Assembly: GCA_024426085.1 (NCBI GenBank) | Contig: CP087974.1 | Location: 3,506,001-3,570,000 of the forward strand | Source of the DNA: Rhizobium sp. RCAM05350 | Lineage (GTDB): Bacteria; Pseudomonadota; Alphaproteobacteria; Rhizobiales; Rhizobiaceae | Direction of reading: 5' to 3' | DNA: 64,000 nt | Shown here: one piece after another, positions 1 to 9,093 of the stretch | Layout: every line of letters starts with the position of its first letter | Numbering within the stretch: the first letter of the stretch is position 1 | Notes under the pieces: model-generated | What the model was told of the DNA's origin: nothing | Seen by the model: only the letters and a program-made list of their open reading frames with translations | Databases searched by the model: none | Position numbers and translations under genes: made by a program

Positions 1-1
1 G

Positions 2-199
2 GCGGACGACGAGGATGCGCGGCTGACAAAGGTCTATCTGACCACTCTCGGCCGGGATCGCCTGCAGACAATCGCCGAAGCGGGCAAGACCTCGGAAGAC
101 ATGGCCACGAAAGGTCTCACCGAAAAGCAGATCAAGACGTTGATGAAGCTGTTGCGCGCGGTGGATGGCAATCTTCAGAGCACGGCCGCAGCCGAATAG
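2..199 (+). CDS. MarR-family regulator, C-terminal part (cut by window edge)
   Basis: The open frame enters from the left edge and ends at the TAG at 197-199. About 65 residues are visible. They begin with the end of the winged-helix hairpin (DARLTKVYLTTLGRDRL, the D-x-R-x-x-x-x-x-LT-x-x-G pattern of MarR wings) and continue into a helical dimerisation tail. The DNA-recognition helix lies outside the window, so the ligand and targets cannot be inferred. The next gene, a LacI regulator, begins about 107 bases downstream with its own ribosome-binding site, so the two need not be co-transcribed. Confidence 0.7.
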   Translation, partial: ADDEDARLTKVYLTTLGRDRLQTIAEAGKTSEDMATKGLTEKQIKTLMKLLRAVDGNLQSTAAAE

Positions 200-242
200 A
201 TTTCCCTGAAGCCGGCTCACGATTTGGCGATTGCGGCGGCAA

Positions 243-257
243 TTTAAACAGTTTAAA
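243..257. promoter_or_regulatory. Palindrome upstream of the LacI gene, possible operator
   Basis: TTTAAAC-A-GTTTAAA is a perfect 7-bp inverted repeat around one central base. It lies about 50 bases before the GTG of the LacI-family gene, followed by another TTTAAA. It could be an autoregulatory operator or part of an AT-rich promoter. LacI operators usually have a central CG, so the assignment is weak. Confidence 0.35.
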
Positions 258-305
258 GAGGATTTAAAAATAGCGGTATTCAGCCGGTCCATCTGAGGGG
301 GAAAC

Positions 306-1334
306 GTGGCGCAGAAGATCAAGCTCTCCACCATTGCGGAAACGCTTGGTGTGTCCACGGCGACCGTTTCCCTGGCATTGCGTGACAGCCCGCTTGTGGC
401 GGCCATGACCCACGACAAGATCAAGGATCAGGCCCGCGCGCTCGGCTATATCTACAATCGCCGCGCCGCCAGCCTTCTGAACCTCCCGGTCCGGCATCAT
501 CGGTGTCGTCGTGCATGACATCATGAACCCGTTCTACGGCGAAATCCTGAAAGCCATCGAAGCCGAACTGGACCACGACCGGCAGACCTTCATCCTGTCC
601 AATCATTATGATTCGGTCGAAAAGCAGCGCGCCTTCATCGAGACGCTGCTGCAGCTGGGCGGCGATGGCGTCATCATGTCGCCGGCCATCGGCACTCCGC
701 CGGAGGATATCATGCTTGCCGAAGACAACGGCATGCCGGCCATCCTGATCGCCCGCTCGATCGAGGGCCTCGACGTGCCGATCTTCCGTGGTGACGACGC
801 CTATGGCATTTCGCTTGCCACCAATCACCTGATCAGCCTTGGTCACCGCGTCATCGCCATGGTCGGCGGCACGGACCAGACATCGACCGGCCGCGATCGT
901 TATCAGGGTTATGTCAACGCGCTGCGGAAGGCCAATATCGACGTCGATCCGGACCTGCGCATTCCCGGCCCCCGCTCCATGCAGGGAGGCTTCGAGGCTG
1001 CGGTGCATCTGCTGTCCTTGCCGCAGAAGCCGACGGCCGTCGTCTGCTGGAACGATCTCGTCGCCATCGGCATGATGAACGGCATTGCCCGCGCCGGCCT
1101 CGTTCCCGGCCGCGATGTGTCGGTCACCGGTTACGATGATCTTGAAGAGGCCTCGATCTCGACCCCGGCGCTCACCACCGTCTGGAACGGTCAGTCCGAT
1201 GTCGGCCGCAGTGCCGCCCCGCGCTGCTCGACAAGCTGAATGGCAGCCACGAGCCGGATGGCATTCACCTGATCAAGCCGGAAATGCGGATCCGCCAGTC
1301 GACCGGTCCGCTCCGGCCCAATTCCACCGAATAA
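306..1334 (+). CDS. LacI-family transcriptional regulator (frameshifted in this sequence)
   Basis: The GTG start at 306 follows the purine-rich GAGGGGG. The N-terminus is a LacI helix-turn-helix (KLSTIAETLGVSTATVSLAL), followed by the hinge and a periplasmic-binding-protein-like sugar-sensing domain (HDIMNPFYGEIL, GGDGVIMSPA, GHRVIAMVGG, VSVTGYDDLEEA). Two frame changes interrupt it. Near 478 an extra T sits in what reads as CTTCGAACC, breaking the hinge (expected S-L-R-T-S-R-S-G-I-I-G). Near 1217 one base appears to be missing, after which the frame runs to TAA at 1332-1334. About 342 residues is normal for the family. It probably controls the adjacent dehydrogenase 28 bases downstream or a nearby sugar or acid pathway; the inducer is unknown. 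Confidence 0.85.
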
Positions 1335-1362
1335 TCCGATCCAATTCCGGAAGGAGCGTACC

Positions 1363-2333
1363 ATGCCGCACGGCCGCCCGCGTATTCTTGTGCCCGGAAA
1401 GATGAGCCAGCGCGTGCTCGACCGTTTGCCGGATCATTTCGAGCCCGTTTTCGTCGCTGCAGCCGATCCCGAATTGGTCACGGCTGACCTTGCATCCAGT
1501 GTCTCAGGCATTGCCGTTCAGGGCAAAATTCCGGCCGGGTTCATCGACGCTTTTCCGAACCTTGAAATCATCGCCAATTTTGGCGTCGGCTATGACGGCG
1601 TCGATGCTGCGCATGCGGCAAAGCGGTGTCGTCGTCACCAACACGCCGGATGTGCTGACGGAAGAAGTGGCCGATACGGCGATCGGCCTTTTGCTCAACA
1701 CGTTGCGCCGCCTTCCGGAGGCCGAGCAATGGCTGCGTCAGGGACGCTGGGCCAAGGAGGGCGCTTTTGCCCTGTCGCCGCTGACCCTGCGTGGCCGTAC
1801 CGTCGGCCTCTATGGTCTGGGACGCATCGGGCTGGCCATCGCCAAGAGGCTGGAAGCCTTCGGCGTTTCCATCGCCTATCATACCCGCACGCCACGCGAG
1901 GGATTGGCCTATACCCACTATCCGACGCTGAAGGGGATGGCGGAAGCGGTCGATACGATCATCGTGATCGTGCCCGGCACCGAAAGTACCCGCAGGACGG
2001 TCAATGCGGAGGTCCTGGAAGCCTTGGGGTCGCAGGGCGTGCTGATCAATGTCGGACGCGGAACGACCGTCGACGAGGCGGCGCTTGCCGATGCCCTGCA
2101 GCGTGGCGTGATCGCTGCTGTCGGTCTCGACGTCTTCGAGAACGAGCCTTATGTTCCCGACGCTCTGCTGGCACTACCGAACGCCTCGCTGCTGCCGCAT
2201 GTCGGCTCCGCCTCGCAGGCCACGCGCAATGCAATGGCCGATCTGGTCGTGGATAATCTCGTTGCGTGGTTCGGAAACGGGGGCGGCGCTCACTCCCGTG
2301 ACTGAGACCCCGTTCAAGCGGAAGACGGTTTAA
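1363..2333 (+). CDS. D-isomer-specific 2-hydroxyacid dehydrogenase (glyoxylate/hydroxypyruvate reductase type; frameshifted)
   Basis: NAD(P)-dependent oxidoreductase that reduces 2-keto acids such as glyoxylate or hydroxypyruvate. ATG 1363 follows AAGGAG. Visible motifs are the catalytic-domain segment NFGVGYDGVDA, the nucleotide-binding GLYGLGRIGLAIAKR, the catalytic-Arg region LINVGRGTTVDE, the catalytic-Glu region LDVFENEP, and the final His region NASLLPHVGSA. Two frame changes occur: near 1625 (AAGCGGTGTC where AAGCGCGGTGTC would give A-K-R-G-V-V-V) and near 2287 (GGCGCTC where GGCGCGCTC would restore the end at TAA 2331-2333). Both look like loss of one CG unit. It is probably co-transcribed with the upstream LacI gene. 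Substrate specificity is not decidable from sequence. Confidence 0.85.
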
Positions 2334-2338
2334 AGCCG

Positions 2339-3097
2339 TCAGGCTTTTGCCTTGGCCGCCGCATAGGCGCGGACCGCATCGCCGAATGCCTGAAACAATG
2401 TCGAGGACGGAGCGTCCTTGCCCACCCAGTACTCCGGGTGCCATTGCACGCCAACGGCGAAGGCCTTTGAGTCGATGACCGAAACCGCCTCGATCGTGCC
2501 GTCTTCGGCGACGGCTTCGACGGCGAGACGCGGCGCTGCCTTCGAGATCGCCTGCCTGTGCAGCGAATTCACCTGCACCTCGCCGGCGCCGAGAACGGAG
2601 GCGAGACAGCTGCCCTCCTTGACGATGACATTCTGGCGGATGCCATAGGCGACGTCGAGTTCGGGCACATCCGGTTTGCGGTGATCCCACATGCCGGGCA
2701 TGTCCTGGATTTCGCTTGCCAGCGTGCCGCCGAGCGCAACATTCAGTTCCTGGATACCGCGGCAGATCGCCAGCAGCGGGACGCCACGTTCCAGCGCGCG
2801 CTGGATCAGCGGCAAACTTGTTGCGTCGCGGCCGGGATCGAAGGGGCCGTCATCTTCTGCCGCCTCTTTTCCATACAGTGAAGGGTGCACATTGGTGCGG
2901 GAACCGCTGACCAGTACGCCGTCCACGCGGTCGAGGATTTCATCCGCGTCATTGCCGGTCTCCAGTGCCGGTACGAGGAACGTCATGACGCCGGAGCCTT
3001 CGACGGCGGCACGAACATACTGATGCGGCGTGGCATGCCAGACGTTGCCGTCGAATGTCCTGAAGTCGGCAGGTATGGCAACAACGGGTTTGGGCAT
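2339..3097 (-). CDS. Class I glutamine amidotransferase / gamma-glutamyl hydrolase family (peptidase C26)
   Basis: Intact 252-residue cytosolic protein of the gamma-glutamyl-GABA hydrolase (PuuD-like) group. The nucleophile elbow LLAICRGIQELN carries the catalytic Cys and GVQWHPEYW the catalytic His. The start is placed at MPKPVVAIPADF because GGTGGAGA precedes that ATG at the right distance; an upstream in-frame ATG at 3151 lacks a comparable site. Members cleave gamma-glutamyl amides in putrescine or other amine catabolism, but no polyamine genes are nearby, so the substrate is open. It is convergent with the dehydrogenase, whose stop is 5 bases away. Confidence 0.85.
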   Translation of the reverse strand: MPKPVVAIPADFRTFDGNVWHATPHQYVRAAVEGSGVMTFLVPALETGNDADEILDRVDGVLVSGSRTNVHPSLYGKEAAEDDGPFDPGRDATSLPLIQRALERGVPLLAICRGIQELNVALGGTLASEIQDMPGMWDHRKPDVPELDVAYGIRQNVIVKEGSCLASVLGAGEVQVNSLHRQAISKAAPRLAVEAVAEDGTIEAVSVIDSKAFAVGVQWHPEYWVGKDAPSSTLFQAFGDAVRAYAAAKAKA

Positions 3098-3529
3098 TGC
3101 GGGTCTCCACCTGTAATTCTGGCGAGTCATGGCCGTGATCTGTCCTGTCAAGCCATTGCCGTCAGCCGCACTATAAAGTCAACTCCGTTGACGAAGATTG
3201 CGGACCAACCGGAGCCTTTGGCAAGGCAGGCAAGATTTGGCTGGATCCCTTAGAACTGGAGTAACCATTCCGGCAGATAAATGATCGGGGCGGACTTTAC
3301 GAAATCTCTGAGCGGAAGGCGTCGAATAACCTGCTCCCGGACGAATCTATGCAAGGTTGCGGAAAAGCGATATTCTTTGGAGGTGACTGCAATACTGGGT
3401 TGAAATATTTCAATAACGCAGCATCTAGACCGCCATCCCTAATATATGGGAAGATTTTTCCGGTAAGCGTGCGAAATCTTTCGTTAAACCCTCGGGAATA
3501 ACACTTTGCCAAACCGGAGCAGGGGGTTC
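3098..3529. other. Non-coding gap between the amidotransferase and the GGDEF-EAL gene
   Basis: 432 bases, more AT-rich than the flanks. It must hold the divergent promoters of the amidotransferase and the diguanylate-cyclase/phosphodiesterase gene. A 71-codon reading frame on the minus strand (3297-3512) has no recognisable similarity or good ribosome-binding site and I do not call it. No clear palindrome was seen. Confidence 0.5.
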
Positions 3530-5836
3530 ATGAAATCAAATGAACAGAGCGCTCTTCCGACCGATGTGTATCTTTCGTTCGTAAGTTCGCTCTACGATTA
3601 CCGTCAGACATTGTTGATCGGCATGCTGTCGCATGTCGTGACATTCCTGCTCGTCTTTGCAAAAACCAGCGACCCTTTTTTCTCGGCTGCACGACGGCGA
3701 TTGTGCTGATCTGGTTCGTGCGCAGCATCGACATGCGCCGGTTTGACCGCGAAAACCTGGCATTACTGAATTTTGAAGGAATTAGCCGCTGGGAGAACCG
3801 CTATAATGCTGGCGGTGTCTGCGCCACCATCACGCTCGGCACGGCCTGTGGTTACGCCATTCTCGTCAGCCGCGATCCATTTGCCGAACTCGCCTGCATC
3901 TCCGTGACGCTCGCCACCATGGTGTCTCTTGTCGGCCGCAATTACGGCTCGGCCCGTGCGGTCGTCGTCATGTCCCTGTCGGCCTGTGGTCCGATCATCC
4001 TCGGCCTGCTTGGCCTGATGGACGGGTTCATGGCGTTGCTCGCCGTTTTGATGGTACCCTTCATTCTCACGACCTGGTCGATGGCGCGCGGGGTGCGCGA
4101 AACCTTGCACAAGAACGTGCTGGCTGCGCGAAATATCAACCATCGCCGGCCGTTTCGATCTCGCTCTCAACAATATGCCGCATGGGCTGTTCATGCTGGA
4201 TGCCGATAATCGCATCCTGGTCGCCAACCGGCGGGCATGTGAACTTCTCAATCTCGGCGACCGGGAACGCCTCAAGGATTGCCATCTCGACGCCGTGCTG
4301 CGCTATGGTGTTCGTCATACCTTCCTGGAGCAGGATCAGGCCAAGCAGGTCCTGAAGCAGCTGGACCAGTTGATGCAGGGCATGCAGTCGCGTGCGCTCA
4401 TCCCTTTTTCTGACGATCTGTTCCTTGAGTTTTCGGCAAGCCGGCGCGCCAGCGGCGGTATCGTGCTGATCTTCGAAGACGTGACGGCGCGCGTACGGGC
4501 GGAAAAGAAAATCCTGCAGATGGTGCGGTTCGATACGCTGACCGGCCTGCCCAATCGCGACTATTTCGGCGAACTGGTCAGCAACGCGCTTGTGGATCAA
4601 AACCGCACCGGCCTGACCGGTTTCATGGTTCTCGATGTCGCCGAGTTCAAGCACGTCAACGATACGCGCGGCCATGTCGTCGGCGACAGATTGCTGTGCG
4701 CGATCTCCGAACGATTGAAGAAGGTGACAGGGGACAAGGCGATCGCGGCACGCCTGATGGGCGACGAATTCGTTTTGTTCTTTTCAAGCGAGAGCAACCG
4801 GCGCGTTCTGGAAGAGCGCATGCGGGCAGTGCACGCACAAATGCGCGGCATCTATCTCGCCAGCGGCTTTACCTTCAACATTTCGATGAGCGCCGGTTAC
4901 GTGATTGTCGATAGTACCGACTTCCGTCTGGAAGACATGCAGATCAAGGCTGATCTTGCGCTGTTTGAAAGCAAGAGCCGCGAAAGGGGCAGCTGCACCG
5001 CCTTTGAAGCGGAAATGGATGCGAACTATCTCGACCGGCAGAAACTGAAGACCGATCTGCGCGAGGCAATTGAAACGGGCGGGCTATCGGTTGCCTACCA
5101 GCCGATGTTCCTCGCCGACGGATCGCGCATCGAATGCTGCGAGGCGCTGGCCCGCTGGACCCACCGCGAGCGCGGCCCGGTCCCGCCCGATGTCTTCATC
5201 CAGCTGGCCGAGGAAATCGGTGTCGTTTCCAACATCACCAAGTTCATGCTGCGCCAGGCATGCATCGATTGCCTGAAATGGCCCAAGCACATCGCCGTCT
5301 CCGTCAATCTCTCTGTTCTTGATCTGCGCAACGGTGAAATCATCCCGATCGTCACGGATATTCTGTCGGAGACAGGGCTGGAGCCGTGCCGGCTTCACCT
5401 TGAAGTGACGGAAAGTTGCCTGATGGAGGAGGCGGCCAAGGTGCAAACCATCCTCCAGGAGTTGCGCGCACGCGGCATCACCATTGCCATCGATGATTTC
5501 GGAACGGGATATTCGAGCCTCAGCTATCTCGACGCATTGCCGCTCGATATCATCAAGATCGACCGCTCCTTCGTGCGCAACATCCGGGAGGATGCTCGCC
5601 GCTTCAAACTTCTGCGCGGCATGGTCAACCTGTCGCGCGAGCTTGGGTTGAAAATCGTCATCGAAGGGGTCGAGACCAACGATCAGCTGGCACTGATCAA
5701 TCAGTACAAATGTGCCGACCTGATCCAGGGGTACGTCTTCGCAGCCCCCATGCCTTCGTTGGCGATCGAAAGCCTGTCGGACACACTTCTAAAGAAGCTT
5801 TCCGTGCCAAAACGGCGCAATCGGCGCACCGCGTAG
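3530..5836 (+). CDS. Membrane-bound PAS-GGDEF-EAL protein, likely c-di-GMP phosphodiesterase (frameshifted)
   Basis: ATG 3530 follows AGGGGG. The N-terminus has about four hydrophobic segments (TLLIGMLSHVVTFLLVF, TLGTACGYAILV and the two around ACGPIILGLLGL). A PAS-like segment follows (ALNNMPHGLFMLDADNRI), then a GGDEF domain whose signature is degenerate (LMGDEF), then an EAL domain. The EAL domain keeps CCEALARW, SVNLS, EVTES, IDDFGTGYSSLSYL, DIIKIDRSFV and IEGVET, the metal and substrate ligands of active phosphodiesterases. It therefore probably degrades c-di-GMP while the GGDEF part is regulatory. Two frame changes fall in the membrane/linker part: one T too few in the T run near 3677, and one extra A near 4138. 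The downstream coding frame is clean to TAG 5836. Confidence 0.85.
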
Positions 5837-6035
5837 AATTTTCAGGCTTTCTCCGCATGTGCTCTTGATCCGATCGCATGATCGACCCGGGACATTGGAT
5901 TACCACCTGTTCCAAGGCGTTACGCGGCTAAAGGATGCAATGATAATTTAGCGTTAACTGTCTGTTAACCTTAACAAATGGTTTATGCTTAATAATCTAT
6001 TAAGATATTGTGAGGTGCCTCCGTTTAGAAGATGA

Positions 6036-6893
6036 ATGCCCCCTTCAACAAGGGCGTTTGATGAAATGAAAGCGGAGCAGCAGAACAGGTTTTCAGAGCG
6101 ACTGCTGGAACTGTTGGATCATGTCGAATATCGCCGCGTCGAATCGGGAGAGGACATGGAAGATGTCGCCCGTATTCGTTTCAAGGCCTACAAGATGGCC
6201 GACATACTGCCCTTGTCCGGCACGATGCTCATCGACGACATCGATTTCGACAGCCACGCCTATGTTTTCGGGATCTATTTCGAAGAGAGGCTGATCAGCA
6301 CCGTGCGGGTGCATCATGTAACGCCCGAGCATCGGATCAGTTCGTCCGGTTCCGTCTTCGGGGCGGAGATCGACAGTTTTCTCGATGCGGGCCTGTCGTT
6401 GATCGATCCGGTCCGGCTTGCCGCCGATCCGGAAATTCTGCGGGAAATGCCGGCCATCCCGTATCTCACCTTACGTGTTGCCACCATGGCGTCCGAGCAT
6501 TTCGACGTTGACCGATGCCTGTCGCTGGTGAAGCCGCAGCACGCGGCCTTCTATAAGCGGGTCTTCGATGCCGACACGATCGTCTCCCCGCAAAAGAACT
6601 GCGGCGACTACAAGATCGACCTGACGCTGCTTGCTGCCCGCGTCCGTGAAATCCGGCCCTGGCTCTATACCCGGTTCCCATTCTTCGATTCGGAGCCTTT
6701 CGAGCGCCGCATGATGTTCGGCAGCAACGGACAGGCGCGATATACACCGCTGACGGTGCTGCCGACTGCGCGCCTCGCGCTGACGACGCAGAGCCGCGCG
6801 CAGCCAGGCTTGATTAGGCTTTTGCGTTGCCGCAACGGTCGCTTGCCGTACCGTTATGCCGCATGTTGGACCTGCAGTTTTCGTTGCGTTTGA
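6036..6893 (+). CDS. FeeM-like N-acyltransferase / autoinducer-synthase-fold protein
   Basis: About 285 residues, apparently cytosolic. The segments IRFKAYKMADILP, DDIDFDSHAYVFGIYF, ERLISTVRVHH and SLIDPVRLAADPEIL resemble the GNAT/LuxI-type fold of FeeM N-acyl amino acid synthases (R..R...Y, D..D.D.A and an E/DxxRL-like centre). The role suggested is transfer of a fatty acyl chain to an amino compound; the substrate is unknown. The start is uncertain. ATG 6032 reads MNAPFNKGV then a stop, and removing one T from GTTT would join it to DEMKAEQQ. The C-terminal tail after 6800 looks out of character, and another frame stops at 6817, so the last 25 residues may be an indel artefact. Confidence 0.5.
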   Translation: MPPSTRAFDEMKAEQQNRFSERLLELLDHVEYRRVESGEDMEDVARIRFKAYKMADILPLSGTMLIDDIDFDSHAYVFGIYFEERLISTVRVHHVTPEHRISSSGSVFGAEIDSFLDAGLSLIDPVRLAADPEILREMPAIPYLTLRVATMASEHFDVDRCLSLVKPQHAAFYKRVFDADTIVSPQKNCGDYKIDLTLLAARVREIRPWLYTRFPFFDSEPFERRMMFGSNGQARYTPLTVLPTARLALTTQSRAQPGLIRLLRCRNGRLPYRYAACWTCSFRCV

Positions 6894-7038
6894 CTGTGGC
6901 TTTGTGTAAGGCCACCTATGCGCGATCGATGCCTTCAGGCACTCTGGATGCGCACAGAATGGATTTGAGACGAGATGCCGCGCTCTGCCGTTGTAAGACA
7001 GGGTTGGGCACAGCTGAATTTCAGGGAGATATGGACGA

Positions 7039-7261
7039 TGGCTGAACATCATTCCGGACCGGCCGAAACGGGCGCGCCGATGGATTATGCCGAACACGAG
7101 AAGACCTACAATTTCTTCCTCGATGCGACGAAAATCGTCACGATCTTTTGCGTCGCGCTACTGATCGCCATGGCTGCCGGTTTCTTCACCAGCGCCGGTT
7201 TCTTCACCGCGCTCATCCTCTTCATCCTCATCAATGTCGCTGGTTTTCGCTTCTGCGCTGA
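7039..7261 (+). CDS. aa3-type cytochrome c oxidase subunit IV (small, frameshifted at end)
   Basis: Small inner-membrane accessory subunit of the respiratory aa3 oxidase. The start MAEHHSGPAETGAP follows GGGAG, and the charged head MDYAEHEKTYNFFL precedes one transmembrane helix (IVTIFCVALLIAMAAGFF) and a second hydrophobic stretch. As written the frame runs on to 7367, but adding one T to the TTTT at 7245-7248 gives an end of F-S-L-L-R-stop at 7259-7261, the usual C-terminus of this family. I therefore end it there. It stands alone, about 190 bases before pntAA, away from the main oxidase genes. Confidence 0.75.
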
Positions 7262-7453
7262 CCGGTTTTCCAAAATTTTGACGAAAGCGGCACTTGGGAG
7301 TGAGGTGCCGCTATTCGTGTGGTTGGGCCAAGGGCCGGCCACGAGACACATGCGCGCTGGCGGCTGATCATGGCGCGGCGCGAATATTGAGTGTGCGGGG
7401 GTTTGGAGTGAGCGGCCCAGCCGTTTTCCGGCGCCCGTTTCAGGGAGGAACCT

Positions 7454-8611
7454 GTGACAGATACCGTATTCATACCGTTGGAAACGTTTCCCGGGGAGGG
7501 GCGCGTTGCCGCGTCTCCCGAGAGCGTCAAGAAACTGAAGACGCTCGGCTTCGATGTCGTCGTCGAGGCCGGGGCAGGTTTTCTGTCGCGCATTATTGAC
7601 AGCGAGTTCGAGAAAGCTGGTGCGACGATCGGGGCGGCTGCGGATGCAGCGCGTGCCGATGTGGTTCTGAAGGTGCGACGCCCGACGTCTGCCGAAGTTG
7701 CAGGCTATAAGTCCGGCGCCATCGTGCTGGCGATCATGGATCCCTATGGCAACGATCAGGCATTGGCTGATATGGCCAAAGCCGGCGTTTCGGCATTTGC
7801 GATGGAACTGATGCCGCGCATCACCCGTGCCCAGTCGATGGACGTGCTGTCGTCCCAGGCAAACCTTGCCGGTTACCAGGCCGTGATCGAGGCGGCATCG
7901 GAATACGACCGCGCCATGCCGATGATGATGACGGCTGCGGGTACCGTTCCGGCCGCAAAAGTCTTCGTCATGGGCGCTGGCGTTGCCGGTCTGCAGGCGA
8001 TCGCCACGGCACGCCGTCTGGGCGCTGTGGTGTCCGCTACCGACGTTCGCCCGGCTTCCAAGGAGCAGGTCGCCTCGCTCGGCGCCAAGTTCATCGCGGT
8101 CGAGGACGAGGAATTCAAGGCGGCCGAAACCGCCGGCGGCTACGCCAAGGAAATGTCGGCGGAATACAAGGCCAAGCAGGCGGCGCTGACCGCCGAGCAC
8201 CTTGCCAAGCAGGATATCGTCATTACCACGGCGCTGATCCCGGGCCGGCCGGCGCCACAGCTGATTACCCGCGAAATGCTGAAATCCATGAAGCCCGGCT
8301 CGATCGCCGTCGATCTTGCTGTTGAGCGCGGCGGCAATGTCGAGGGCGCGGTGGCCGATCAGGTGGTCGAGGTCGAGGGCGTCAAGGTCGTTGGCTATAC
8401 CAATATGCCTGGCCGGATCGCCGCCTCGGCATCGGCGCTCTATGCCAAGAACCTCGTGACCTTCCTCGAAACCATGGTCGGCAAGGACACCAAGGCGCTT
8501 GCGCTCAATGTCGAGGATGAACTCGTCAAGGCGACGATGCTGACGCATGGCGGTGCCGTGGTGCATCCGAATTTCGCCGCAGCGCCGGTCGTGGTCGCAG
8601 CTACAGCTTAA
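7454..8611 (+). CDS. pntA: NAD(P) transhydrogenase subunit alpha part 1 (PntAA)
   Basis: Intact 385-residue NAD(H)-binding soluble component (domain I) of the proton-translocating transhydrogenase, which reduces NADP+ with NADH using the proton gradient. GTG 7454 follows GGGAGG. The alanine-dehydrogenase-like fold is clear: RVAASPESVKKL, the Rossmann motif VFVMGAGVAGLQAI with TDVRP, and the mobile-loop region MPGRIAASAS. As in other alphaproteobacteria the alpha subunit is split, and the membrane part follows as pntAB 62 bases downstream, then pntB. Confidence 0.95.
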   Translation: MTDTVFIPLETFPGEGRVAASPESVKKLKTLGFDVVVEAGAGFLSRIIDSEFEKAGATIGAAADAARADVVLKVRRPTSAEVAGYKSGAIVLAIMDPYGNDQALADMAKAGVSAFAMELMPRITRAQSMDVLSSQANLAGYQAVIEAASEYDRAMPMMMTAAGTVPAAKVFVMGAGVAGLQAIATARRLGAVVSATDVRPASKEQVASLGAKFIAVEDEEFKAAETAGGYAKEMSAEYKAKQAALTAEHLAKQDIVITTALIPGRPAPQLITREMLKSMKPGSIAVDLAVERGGNVEGAVADQVVEVEGVKVVGYTNMPGRIAASASALYAKNLVTFLETMVGKDTKALALNVEDELVKATMLTHGGAVVHPNFAAAPVVVAATA

Positions 8612-8673
8612 AAATTGGAGAGGGCAGCGTGCGTGCTTCGGGGAGAAGTGCGGCTGCCTAAGGGAGAAATTTG

Positions 8674-9083
8674 ATGGCCAATGAGCTTCTCGACAAGGCG
8701 ATCGGCGACCTCGACCGGGCGGTCGAAGCGGTCCGCACGGCAGCTGAATATGTACCGGATGCCGCCGGCAATGTCGTCCACGGACTGTCCGGCGGAGCGA
8801 TCGACCCGTTCGTGTTCCAGCTGGCGATCTTCGTTCTGTCGATCTTCGTCGGCTACTACGTCGTGTGGTCGGTGACGCCTGCCTTGCATACGCCGCTGAT
8901 GGCGGTCACCAACGCGATTTCCTCGGTCATCGTCGTCGGCGCGCTTCTGGCCGTCGGTATCTCGGCCTCTGGCCTTGCCACCGGCTTCGGCTTCGTGGCG
9001 CTGGTGCTCGCCTCGGTCAATATCTTCGGCGGCTTCCTGGTCACCCAGCGCATGCTCGCCATGTACAAGAAAAAGAGAAGTGA
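8674..9083 (+). CDS. pntAB: NAD(P) transhydrogenase subunit alpha part 2 (PntAB), membrane part
   Basis: ATG 8674 follows AAGGGAG. About 136 residues with three membrane helices (FVFQLAIFVLSIFVGYYVVW, NAISSVIVVGALLAVGIS, FGFVALVLASVNIFGGF) and the end VTQRMLAMYKKK. In the sequence as given the frame reads through into pntB. Restoring one A to the A run at 9070-9074 gives M-Y-K-K-K-E-K-stop at 9081-9083, the normal pntAB terminus. The apparent AB-B fusion is therefore best explained by a one-base homopolymer loss. It provides domain IIa of the proton channel together with PntB. Confidence 0.9.
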
Positions 9084-9093
9084 GGCTGCCGTT

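Noticed and set aside
3297..3512. 71-codon minus-strand frame between the amidotransferase and GGDEF-EAL genes
   Set aside because: No similarity, poor start context, AT-rich promoter region.
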